In this document: one piece after another, positions 53,560 to 62,240 of the stretch
How positions within the stretch are numbered: position 1 is the first letter of the stretch
Layout of the letters: each line of letters opens with the position of its first letter
DNA from: Lysobacterales bacterium 66-474
Lineage (GTDB): Bacteria; Pseudomonadota; Gammaproteobacteria; Xanthomonadales; Rhodanobacteraceae
Length of the DNA stretch: 64,000 bases
Direction of reading: 5' to 3'
Assembly: GCA_001899805.1 (NCBI GenBank)
Contig: MKWP01000015.1
Location: 1,018,048-1,082,047, forward strand
The notes under the pieces: model-generated
Seen by the model: only the letters and a program-made list of their open reading frames with translations
Database searches by the model: none
Told to the model about the DNA's origin: nothing
Program-made: the position numbers and the translations under genes

Positions 53560-54309
53560 TCAAGTCGTGCGTGCCGCCACCGGCCTGACCGGCCCGGTGC
53601 CCATCGTCGTGGCCGTCAACGGCGCGCCTTCCGCCCGCAGCGCATCGCGCTGTGAATCCAGCGGGACCCGCAGCGTGCAATCCTCGGAAAGTGCGAGTTT
53701 CCGGAACGCCGGCAGTGCCCAGGTTCGATCCAGCAAGGCCGCGACGCGCGGCCAGCGTGCCGCATCGATTTCGTAGCGAACGAACTGGGCGGTGCGGAAA
53801 TAACTGGCGATGCTGATGTCGGCGATCGACGGCTCGCCGAAAATGAAAGCGTCCTCCGGCACCTGGGTTTCCAGATAATCCAGCGACGCCGGAATCTCCA
53901 CCTCGCGCGCGCGCTGCATGACGGTCTCGTCGGCCGGTTGTCCGGTGGTGCGCTTCTTGATGGACTTCTCGTAGAACAGGCGCCAGATCAGGCCGTCGGC
54001 CAGCCGCGTGTCGGCGTACTCCTCCAGCCAGCGCGCCCGCGCGCGTTGGGCGATGTCGCGCGGATACAACGAAGGCTCGGGAAACTTGTCTTCCAGATAT
54101 TGGCAAATCACCGAGGAGTCGTTCAGCACCAGCCCGCCGTCGATCAGCACCGGCACGCGCTTGAGCGGGCTCAGGCGCACGAATGCCTCGTTGCCGACGA
54201 ACGGCGCGATCGGATCGATTTCGTACTCGATCCCTTTCGTTTCGAGAAACACCAGCACCTTGCGTACATAAGGCGAGATGTAGCTGCCGATGACCTTGAT
54301 GTCCGACAT
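53560..54309 (-). CDS. glutathione S-transferase family protein
   Basis: IGSYISPYVRKVLVFLETKGIEYE, RVPVLIDGGLVLNDSSVICQYLEDKFP. Confidence 0.92.
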   Translation of the reverse strand: MSDIKVIGSYISPYVRKVLVFLETKGIEYEIDPIAPFVGNEAFVRLSPLKRVPVLIDGGLVLNDSSVICQYLEDKFPEPSLYPRDIAQRARARWLEEYADTRLADGLIWRLFYEKSIKKRTTGQPADETVMQRAREVEIPASLDYLETQVPEDAFIFGEPSIADISIASYFRTAQFVRYEIDAARWPRVAALLDRTWALPAFRKLALSEDCTLRVPLDSQRDALRAEGAPLTATTMGTGPVRPVAARTT

Positions 54310-54351
54310 CGCATTGCTCCGATTGGAGGATCGTAACCCGGATGCGGGTGC

Positions 54352-54428
54352 GTAGCCCGGATGAAGTGAAACGCAATCCGGGAACCAACTCCCCGGATTA
54401 CGGTGCTACGCGCCTCCATCCGGGCTAC
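54352..54428. repeat. intergenic palindromic repeat GTAGCCCGGATG...CATCCGGGCTAC
   Basis: 12-bp perfect terminal arms with inner CAATCCGGG/CCCGGATT. Confidence 0.75.
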
Positions 54429-54452
54429 ACGGCTGTCGAAGCGAAGCCGACC

Positions 54453-56525
54453 CTACGACATCAACGCCTGTTCGCGCACGCGATGGATTTCGTCGCGCAG
54501 GCGCGCGGCGTCCTCGAACTCGAGATTCTGCGCATGCTTGTACATCTGCGCCTCGAGTTTCTTGATCAACGCGCCGGCGGCGTGCGCGTCGAGCGCGGAG
54601 TAGTCCGCCGCCTGTTCCGCGACTTTGCGTGAAGACTCCGCGGCGGACTGGCCTTTGCCGCGGCCACGACCACGACCACGCGACGACGGTTCCTCGCGCG
54701 CGCCTTCCATCACGTCGGTGATGTTGCGCACGATCGTGGTCGGCGTGATGCCGTGCTCGAGGTTGTATTCGACCTGCCTGGCGCGACGGCGGTCGGTCTC
54801 GTCGATCGCGGCCTGCATCGACCTGGTGATGGTGTCGGCGTACAGGATGGCCTTGCCGCGCACGTTTCGGGCGGCGCGGCCGATGGTCTGGATCAGCGAT
54901 CCGGTCGCGCGCAGGAAACCTTCCTTGTCGGCATCGAGGATCGCGACCAATGAAACCTCGGGCATGTCCAGTCCTTCGCGCAGCAGGTTGATGCCGACCA
55001 ACACGTCGAACTTGCCGAGCCTGAGGTCGCGGATGATTTCCACGCGTTCGACCGTTTCGATGTCCGAATGGAGATACCGCACGCGCACGTCCTGTTCGGC
55101 GAGGAAGTCGGTGAGGTTCTCGGCCATGCGCTTGGTGAGCGTGGTGATCAGCACGCGATCGCCCATCTTCACGCGCTCGCGGATTTCGCCCAGCACGTCG
55201 TCCACCTGCGAGCGCACCGGCCGCACTTCGACCTCCGGATCGACCAGGCCGGTCGGACGCACCACCAGTTCGACCACGCTGCCGCCGGACTGGCGCAACT
55301 CATACGGGCCGGGCGTTGCCGACACGAAAATCGTGCGCGGCTCGCGCTGTTCCCATTCCTCGAACTTCAGCGGGCGATTGTCGAGCGCGCTCGGCAGGCG
55401 GAAACCGAATTCGACCAGGGTTTCCTTGCGCGAACGGTCGCCCTTGTACATCGCGCCCAACTGCGGAATGGTGACGTGCGATTCGTCCACCACCAGCAGC
55501 GCGTCGGACGGCAGGTAGTCGAACAGGGTCGGCGGCGGTTCGCCCGGCGCGCGGCGCGTGAGGTGCCGCGAATAGTTCTCGATGCCCTGGCAATAACCGA
55601 CCTCGCGCATCATCTCCATGTCGTACATCGTGCGCTGCTCCAGCCGCTGCGCTTCCAGCAGCTTGCCGACGCCGCGCAGTACCTCGAGCCTTTCTTTCAA
55701 CTCTTCCTTGATCGTGTCGATCGCGTTGAGCACGCTTTCGCGGGTCGAGGCGTAGTGCGTGGCCGGATACACCACGCAGCGCGGCAGCTTGCGCAGCGTG
55801 TCGCCGGTCAGCGGATCGAACATCGAGATCCTTTCGACCTCGCCGTCGAACATCTCGATGCGGATGGCCTCGGTTTCGTTCTCGGCCGGGAAGATGTCGA
55901 GGCTTTCGCCGCGCACCCGGTAGGTGCCGCGGCGCAATTCCATCTCGTTGCGGGTGTATTGCAGCTCGGTCAACTGGCGCAGCAACTGGCGCTGGTCCAC
56001 GCGATCGCCCACCGACAGGATCAGGCGCAGCGACAAATAATCTTCCGGGTCACCCAATCCGTAGATCGCCGACACCGTGCCGACGATCAGCGCATCGCGG
56101 CGCGACAGCAGCGCCTTGGTCGCGGCGAGCCGCATCTGCTCGATGTGGTCGTTGATGCTGGCGTCTTTTTCGATGTACGTGTCGGACGAGGGCACATAGG
56201 CTTCGGGCTGGTAGTAGTCGTAGTAGCTGACGAAATATTCGACCGCGTTGTGCGGGAAGAACTGCCTGAACTCGCCGTACAACTGCGCGGCCAGGGTCTT
56301 GTTGGGCGCCAGCACCAGGGTCGGGCGCTGCACCGCCTGCACCACGTTGGCGATGGTGAAGGTCTTGCCCGAACCGGTGACGCCGAGCAGGGTTTGCGCG
56401 GCAAGGCCCGCGTCGAAACCCTCGATCAGTTTCGCGATCGCCTGCGGCTGGTCGCCGGACGGCTTGTACGGCGCGACCAGTTCGAAGCGCTGGTCGTCAT
56501 GCTGCGTGGCGTGCGTTGCATCCAT
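54453..56525 (-). CDS. uvrB: excinuclease ABC subunit B
   Basis: [61 protein letters not shown]-terminal UVR motif. Confidence 0.98.
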   Translation of the reverse strand: MDATHATQHDDQRFELVAPYKPSGDQPQAIAKLIEGFDAGLAAQTLLGVTGSGKTFTIANVVQAVQRPTLVLAPNKTLAAQLYGEFRQFFPHNAVEYFVSYYDYYQPEAYVPSSDTYIEKDASINDHIEQMRLAATKALLSRRDALIVGTVSAIYGLGDPEDYLSLRLILSVGDRVDQRQLLRQLTELQYTRNEMELRRGTYRVRGESLDIFPAENETEAIRIEMFDGEVERISMFDPLTGDTLRKLPRCVVYPATHYASTRESVLNAIDTIKEELKERLEVLRGVGKLLEAQRLEQRTMYDMEMMREVGYCQGIENYSRHLTRRAPGEPPPTLFDYLPSDALLVVDESHVTIPQLGAMYKGDRSRKETLVEFGFRLPSALDNRPLKFEEWEQREPRTIFVSATPGPYELRQSGGSVVELVVRPTGLVDPEVEVRPVRSQVDDVLGEIRERVKMGDRVLITTLTKRMAENLTDFLAEQDVRVRYLHSDIETVERVEIIRDLRLGKFDVLVGINLLREGLDMPEVSLVAILDADKEGFLRATGSLIQTIGRAARNVRGKAILYADTITRSMQAAIDETDRRRARQVEYNLEHGITPTTIVRNITDVMEGAREEPSSRGRGRGRGKGQSAAESSRKVAEQAADYSALDAHAAGALIKKLEAQMYKHAQNLEFEDAARLRDEIHRVREQALMS

Positions 56526-56547
56526 CCCGGCATTATAGGTTTCCCAT

Positions 56548-56566
56548 GCTGACAGCTCCTGTCAGC
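56548..56566. promoter_or_regulatory. 19-bp perfect palindrome GCTGACAG-CTC-CTGTCAGC between uvrB and the SIR2-TIR gene
   Basis: 8-bp complementary arms. Confidence 0.5.
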
Positions 56567-56641
56567 AATGTCCCGGTTGCTTTCCGCACAGAGTCCCACG
56601 GACGGGGTCGGGAAAGACCGTTCAACCGCCACCCCTCCTCT

Positions 56642-56651
56642 CCCCCCCCCC
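56642..56651. repeat. C10 homopolymer tract
   Basis: tCCCCCCCCCCgaaag read directly. Confidence 0.9.
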
Positions 56652-56729
56652 GAAAGAGCAGGGCGTTCGCAGATGCGCACGTTCAGGTGCTGGAGTAAGC
56701 TCCGCGCGTCCACCGCGAGGGTTGGGGAA

Positions 56730-58115
56730 ATGACGCTCCCGAACGCTGTCGAGACGCAGCAGGGTTTTGACGAGGACGCCTGGGACGACCTCCTCAACTA
56801 CATCGAGGAGCACCGGGTCATTCCGATCATCGGCCCCGACCTGCTGCGCGTGCAGACCGACAGTGGCCTGCGCCCGCTGTACGTCTGGCTCGCGGAAAAG
56901 CTGGCGGCGCGTTTGTCGGTCGACACGGCCGAACTGCCACAACCGCTCACGCTCAACGACGTGATGTGCGCCTGGCTCGGCCAGCGCGGGCGCCGCGAGG
57001 AAGCCTACACGCGGCTGCGCTCGATCATGCGCGAAGTGCAATTCGAGCCGCCCATGCCGTTGCGGCAACTGGCGCAGATCACCGACTTCGACCTGTTCGT
57101 CACCACCACCTTCGATCCACTGCTGGAAAACGCGATCAACCTGGAACGCTACGGCGGCCAGCCCTCGGCCGAGGTGATCGCCTACTCGCCCAACCGCGTC
57201 GCCGACCTGCCGGCCGAACGTGCGGACCTGCGCCGCAGCGTGGTCTATCACCTGCTGGGAAGGTTGTCGGCGTCGCCGACCTACGTGCTGTCCGACGAGG
57301 ACATGCTGGAGTTCATCTGCGCGCTGCAATCCGAACACCTGACGCCGGAAAAACTCTTCCACGAACTCGAACACAATCATCTGTTGCTGATCGGCAGCGA
57401 TTTTTCGAACTGGCTGGCGCGGTTGTTTCTGCGCATGGCCAAGCGCAAGCGGCTGTCCGATCCGCGTGACGTCACCGAGGTGTTCGCCGACGACCACACC
57501 GCCAAGGACGAACGCCTGGTCGCGTTCCTGCAACAGGTCAGCGTGCGCACGCGCGTGTACGGCGGCGCGGAATCCTTCGTCGCCGAACTGCACCAGCGCT
57601 GGACCGCCCGCCAGAAACCCGCGCAAACAGCTTCCGCTCCCGGCGCGCCGCAACGCTTCCTGCCGCCCGCGCGCGAAATGCCGGAAAACGCGATCTTCAT
57701 CAGCTACGCGCGCGAAGACCTGCCCGCGGTGCAGCGTTTGAAGGCAGGCATGGACGCGGCCGGACTCACAACCTGGTTCGACCTCGACCGGTTGGAAAGC
57801 GGCGACGACTACGACCGCAAGATCCACGCCAACATCGGGCGTTGCAGTTTCTTCGTGCCGGTGATTTCGGCGACGACGCAGCGCCGTCACGAAGCCTACT
57901 TCCGCCGCGAGTGGAGCTACGCCGTCGATCGCATGCGCAACATGGCCGGCGGCGCGGTGTTCATCCTGCCGGTCTGCATCGACGACACCCCGGAAGCCGC
58001 GGCGCTGGTGCCGGAGCAATTCAAGGCCGTGCACATGACGCGCCTGCCGGGCGGCGAAGCCACGCCCGAATTCCTGCGCCGGCTGCAGGAACTGTGCAGC
58101 GGGAGAAACGCATGA
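56730..58115 (+). CDS. SIR2-like N-terminal domain + C-terminal TIR domain protein
   Basis: HRVIPIIGPDLL...TDFDLFVTTTFDPLLENAIN...LLLIGSDFSNWLARLF; TIR AIFISYAREDLPAVQRLKAGMDAAGLTTWFDLDRLESGDDYDRKIHANIGRCSFFVPVIS. Confidence 0.85.
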   Translation: MTLPNAVETQQGFDEDAWDDLLNYIEEHRVIPIIGPDLLRVQTDSGLRPLYVWLAEKLAARLSVDTAELPQPLTLNDVMCAWLGQRGRREEAYTRLRSIMREVQFEPPMPLRQLAQITDFDLFVTTTFDPLLENAINLERYGGQPSAEVIAYSPNRVADLPAERADLRRSVVYHLLGRLSASPTYVLSDEDMLEFICALQSEHLTPEKLFHELEHNHLLLIGSDFSNWLARLFLRMAKRKRLSDPRDVTEVFADDHTAKDERLVAFLQQVSVRTRVYGGAESFVAELHQRWTARQKPAQTASAPGAPQRFLPPAREMPENAIFISYAREDLPAVQRLKAGMDAAGLTTWFDLDRLESGDDYDRKIHANIGRCSFFVPVISATTQRRHEAYFRREWSYAVDRMRNMAGGAVFILPVCIDDTPEAAALVPEQFKAVHMTRLPGGEATPEFLRRLQELCSGRNA

Positions 58116-61100
58116 ACGACCATGCCCCCGCCAGCGATCACGTCGTCACGCTCGATCCGGAAAACCCCTGGCTCGGGCTGGATTCCTATACCGAGGCGAC
58201 CCGCGCGTACTTCCACGGCCGCGACGAGGAAACCGCCGAACTGGCGCGCCACGTGCAGCGCAAGACCCTTGCGGTCCTGTTCGGCCAATCCGGCCTCGGC
58301 AAGACTTCATTGCTGCGCGCGGGCCTGGTGCCGCGCCTGCGCAAGGAAGGTTACTGCCCCGTCTATGTCCGCATCGACTACGCGGCCGGATCGCCCGCGC
58401 CTTCCGAGCAGATCAAACAGGCGATCTTCCGCGCGACCGAAGCGGCCGGACACTGGACGCGGCCCGGTACCGCGATCGAGGGCGAATCGCTGTGGGAGTT
58501 CCTGCACCACCGCGGGGATCTTCTTCGCGACGCCGACGGCCACGCGTTGATTCCGCTGCTGATCTTCGACCAGTTCGAGGAAATCTTCACGCTGGGCCAG
58601 GCCGACGACGCCGGCAAGCTGCACGCCAAACACTTCCTCGACGATCTCTCCGACCTGATCGAGAACCGCGCACCCGCGGCGCTGGAAGCGCGACTCGAAC
58701 ACGACGACAGCGCGATCGAGGATTTCGATTTCGCGCGCGCCGATTACCGCGTGCTGATCGCGCTGCGCGAGGATTACCTCGCACACCTGGAAGGCATCAA
58801 GGATACGATGCCTTCGATCACCCAGAACCGCATGCGCCTCGCGCGCATGGACGGCACGCAGGCGCTGAGTGCGGTGCTGAAACCCGGCGGCAAGCTGGTC
58901 ACCCGGGAAGTCGCCGAGGCCATCGTGCGCTTCGTCGCCGGCGGTTCGGAACTCGCGAACGCCGAGATCGAGCCATCGCTGCTCAGCCTGGTCTGCCGCG
59001 AACTCAACACCATCCGCCAGAACCAGCACCGCAAGGAAATCTCGACCGACCTGCTGGCCGGCTCGCGCGACACCATCCTCTCCGAATTCTACGAACGCAC
59101 GCTGGCCGACCAGCCCGCGGGCGTCAGGCGCGTGATCGAAGACGATCTCCTCACCGAATCCGGTTACCGCGAAAGCCTTGCCGAAGAACGCGTCAGGAAA
59201 GCCCTGGACGCGGCGGGCGCGGCGCCGGATACGCTGGCGACGCTGGTCAACCGGCGCCTGTTGCGGATCGAGGAACGCCTCGACATGCGCCGCGTGGAAC
59301 TGACCCACGACGTGCTGTGCAAGGTGGTGCTGGCCAGCCGCAACCTGCGCCGCGAGCGCGAGGCGCGCGAGGTCGCCGAACGCCAACTTGCCGAGCAGCG
59401 CGAGCGCGAAGCCGCCATCCATCGGACATTGCGGCGCACCCGCATGGTCGCCGGCGTATGCATCGTGCTGCTGCTGGTCGCGATCGCCGGCGCGCTGTTC
59501 GGCTGGTACAGCATGCACCGGGCACGCGCGGCCGAAGCGCAGGCCCAAGCTTCGCGCGCCAACGCGGAAAAACTGGTGAGCTTCCTGATCGAGGATTTCT
59601 ACAACGAGCTGGCGCCGACTGGGCGGCTGGAAACCCTGGGTACGCTCGCGCAAAAAACCGTGTCCTACTACGACAGCCTGCCTCCGGAACTGGTGACACG
59701 GCAGACCCAGATCAATCGCGCGATGGCGCTGGTGCGGCTGGGTTCGGCCCAGGATGCCAGCGGCTCCCCCACTGCGGCCAGAAACTTCGGCGAAGCCGAA
59801 GCGATATTCAAGAAGCTGCACGCGGCTGGAGACCACAGCGAACCCGTGATCTATGGCCTCGCCTCCATCCTGTACAGCGCCAATTACGGACCTGCCGTGG
59901 GCGGCGGGAGTTCTGCCGCGATGGACCAGGCCGCGTCCCTGCTGCGACCGCTCGTCGACAGCCCGAACCCCTCGCGCCGGGTACGCCAGCTTTACGCCGA
60001 CACCCTGAACATCGTTTGCTTGAACCAACGGCCGCAGCAAGGCCTGGCAACCTGCGACGAAGCGCTCAAGACGCTTGCGGGTCTCGGCGCACTCAACCTG
60101 TCGGACCTGAATGCCGCGGCGTCCTGGGCCGATACCGCCGACACCAAGTCGGGGGAGCTGCAGGCACTCGGCCGCGTCGAAGAGGCACAAGCGCTGGAGC
60201 AGCAGGTGTTCGCAATGACCGAGAAGGTTCTTGCCCACCGTCCCGGCGACTTGCATTCGCTGGAGGACCGCTTCTTTGCCGTGAAGCGGCTCGGCGATCT
60301 TGCTGCCAGCCGGCATGATTCCGCGGCAGCGGCGAAGTATGCGGACGAGACCGTGCAGGCCGCCGAGGATTGGATGCGTTTCAATCCTTCCAGCCTCGAT
60401 GCCTGGACCCGGCGGGCGCAGGCGCTGGCCCAGGTTGCGGGGTTCCAATATGAACGCGGCCAGGTATCCGATGCCATCGCCACCGCGCGCAAGGCGCTGG
60501 CGTTGGCGCAAGATCCACGTAGCCCCAAAGGCCTCGCCGCCACGACCTGGTACATTCGGTTCAATCTGGCGGGGGCTCTCGCGATGAGCGGCGAGGCGGC
60601 CGCGGAACAGTCGGCGCAGACCGCCGTGCGAGATCTGCAAGCGCTGGTCGCGGATCGGCCACCCGATTCTCCACAGCGTCGGCTCGCGGCGACAAACCTG
60701 CCGCTCGCAGTCGCGGATATCAAACTGGCCGAGGGTGCGCTGCAACCCGCGTTGGTCGAAGCCACCGCGGCGCGTGCCAGGATCGAACCGATCGAGGTGC
60801 CGGCGACGGACGCCGGTGCCACCCGCTGGAAGAACCAGAATCTGGCAGACAGCTTCAGCATTGGTGCACAGGCAGCGGTACAACTCGGGCACTACGCACA
60901 GGCGGAAACCCTGGCGCGCCAGTGGCTGGCGCTCGCCCCGGATTCGGTAGGCACGCAAGCCAGCCCGAAACCGCTCGAATCACGCGCCCGATTCGTCCTT
61001 GCCCAGGCCATCGCGATGCAGGGCCGGCGCGACGAGGCCATCAAGACGCTGCAACCCGCGCTGGCCTATTACGCCGGGGAACAGAAAGCCGGTGCGCAAG

Positions 61101-61309
61101 GTACCACCTTCCGCCACGACTATGCCTACGCGCTGTATGTCGATTCCCTGGCCGTGCCCGCCGGCACCGCCGGTGCAAAGCAACGCAAGGACGACCTCGA
61201 TGCAGCCACCAAGCTGATCGCCGGCGCCTCGGTCGAAACACAGCGACTGTCCCCGTTCCGTTACCTCTCCGGCCTGATCGCCACGGCCCGCGCAAAACCG
61301 AATGGCTGA
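58112..61309 (+). CDS. nSTAND1-type STAND NTPase with a transmembrane segment and C-terminal TPR-like repeats
   Basis: PWLGLDSYTEATRAYFHGRDEE, Walker A FGQSGLGKTSLLRAG, PLLIFDQFEEIFTLG; TM VAGVCIVLLLVAIAGALFGWY (~59446-59508); ATGA overlap with SIR2-TIR gene. Confidence 0.9.
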   Translation: MNDHAPASDHVVTLDPENPWLGLDSYTEATRAYFHGRDEETAELARHVQRKTLAVLFGQSGLGKTSLLRAGLVPRLRKEGYCPVYVRIDYAAGSPAPSEQIKQAIFRATEAAGHWTRPGTAIEGESLWEFLHHRGDLLRDADGHALIPLLIFDQFEEIFTLGQADDAGKLHAKHFLDDLSDLIENRAPAALEARLEHDDSAIEDFDFARADYRVLIALREDYLAHLEGIKDTMPSITQNRMRLARMDGTQALSAVLKPGGKLVTREVAEAIVRFVAGGSELANAEIEPSLLSLVCRELNTIRQNQHRKEISTDLLAGSRDTILSEFYERTLADQPAGVRRVIEDDLLTESGYRESLAEERVRKALDAAGAAPDTLATLVNRRLLRIEERLDMRRVELTHDVLCKVVLASRNLRREREAREVAERQLAEQREREAAIHRTLRRTRMVAGVCIVLLLVAIAGALFGWYSMHRARAAEAQAQASRANAEKLVSFLIEDFYNELAPTGRLETLGTLAQKTVSYYDSLPPELVTRQTQINRAMALVRLGSAQDASGSPTAARNFGEAEAIFKKLHAAGDHSEPVIYGLASILYSANYGPAVGGGSSAAMDQAASLLRPLVDSPNPSRRVRQLYADTLNIVCLNQRPQQGLATCDEALKTLAGLGALNLSDLNAAASWADTADTKSGELQALGRVEEAQALEQQVFAMTEKVLAHRPGDLHSLEDRFFAVKRLGDLAASRHDSAAAAKYADETVQAAEDWMRFNPSSLDAWTRRAQALAQVAGFQYERGQVSDAIATARKALALAQDPRSPKGLAATTWYIRFNLAGALAMSGEAAAEQSAQTAVRDLQALVADRPPDSPQRRLAATNLPLAVADIKLAEGALQPALVEATAARARIEPIEVPATDAGATRWKNQNLADSFSIGAQAAVQLGHYAQAETLARQWLALAPDSVGTQASPKPLESRARFVLAQAIAMQGRRDEAIKTLQPALAYYAGEQKAGAQGTTFRHDYAYALYVDSLAVPAGTAGAKQRKDDLDAATKLIAGASVETQRLSPFRYLSGLIATARAKPNG

Positions 61310-61360
61310 CCCGTTTCCTGACGACACCGAATCACTTCGAGCCATTCAACACGAACCACA

Positions 61361-61472
61361 TCGTCATTCCGGGGCCGTTTCAGGCTTCATCGGAAACGGA
61401 ACCTGGAATCGGTTCTGGCGAGAGGCGAAACCGATTCCGGGTTCACCCCTGCAGGTTGCCCCGGAATGACGA
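61361..61472. repeat. intergenic palindromic repeat CGTCATTCCGGGGC...GCCCCGGAATGACG
   Basis: Perfect terminal arms; same family as 3820-3903. Confidence 0.75.
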
Positions 61473-61634
61473 AATGGACAGGTTGAGCCCGTAGTACCAG
61501 GGTCTTTCCCCCCGGCAATCGGATCGAGACTTACACGCCGCGTAGGCCTGCGCTGACGCGACATGGCACGGTACGCCGCTGCCGCGCCTGCACGCAATTC
61601 AACAGACTGTTCCCATCGCACGGAGGGAATGGCC

Positions 61635-62192
61635 ATGACTCGATCACCACGCGCCACGCACGGTTTCACCTTGACGGAATTGCTGATCGTGCTGGCCATC
61701 GCCGGCGTCCTCGCGATGATCGGCGCGCCGGCCATGGGCAACCTGATGTCGCGGGTCCACCAGGACAGTGCCGAAGCGTCGATCGCCGACTCGCTGCGGC
61801 GTGCGCGCACCACCGCCGTGATGCACAACAACCGTGTCGTGGTGTGCCCGAGCCGCGACGGCCACCGTTGCGACAAGGGTGAGGACTGGCAATACGGCTG
61901 GCTGGTCGCCGACGACGGCAACCACGACGGCCAGCCCGACATCGGCGCGCAAGCGTTGGCCGTGATCGGCGCGATGCCCGCCGGCACCCGCATCATCACC
62001 AGCACCGGGCGCGGCCAGATCACCTTCCAGGCCAGTGGCAGCGCGGGTGGCAGCAACGTGAGCTTCACGATCTGCCATGTGCACGCCCATGATGGCAAAT
62101 CGGTGGTCGTGGCCAACTCCGGACGCGTGCGCGTCGGCAAGGCCGACGCAGCACACCTGCAAACGTGCCTTGCCGGGATGCAGCAACCGTGA
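61635..62192 (+). CDS. type IV pilin-like pseudopilin, GspH/FimT family
   Basis: THGFTLTELLIVLAIAGVLAMIGAP prepilin motif; GspH-like C-terminal region. Confidence 0.88.
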   Translation: MTRSPRATHGFTLTELLIVLAIAGVLAMIGAPAMGNLMSRVHQDSAEASIADSLRRARTTAVMHNNRVVVCPSRDGHRCDKGEDWQYGWLVADDGNHDGQPDIGAQALAVIGAMPAGTRIITSTGRGQITFQASGSAGGSNVSFTICHVHAHDGKSVVVANSGRVRVGKADAAHLQTCLAGMQQP

Positions 62193-62240
62193 TGCACAGC
62201 CGCGCCCTTTGATGCGGATCGGAACGCGAACGTCCGAACC

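Noticed and set aside
54453-56525. uvrB as part of a defence island
   Set aside because: Ordinary housekeeping excinuclease; only flanks the TIR/STAND module
58307-60958. 883-aa minus-strand ORF
   Set aside because: Antisense to the STAND NTPase, which has clear Walker motifs
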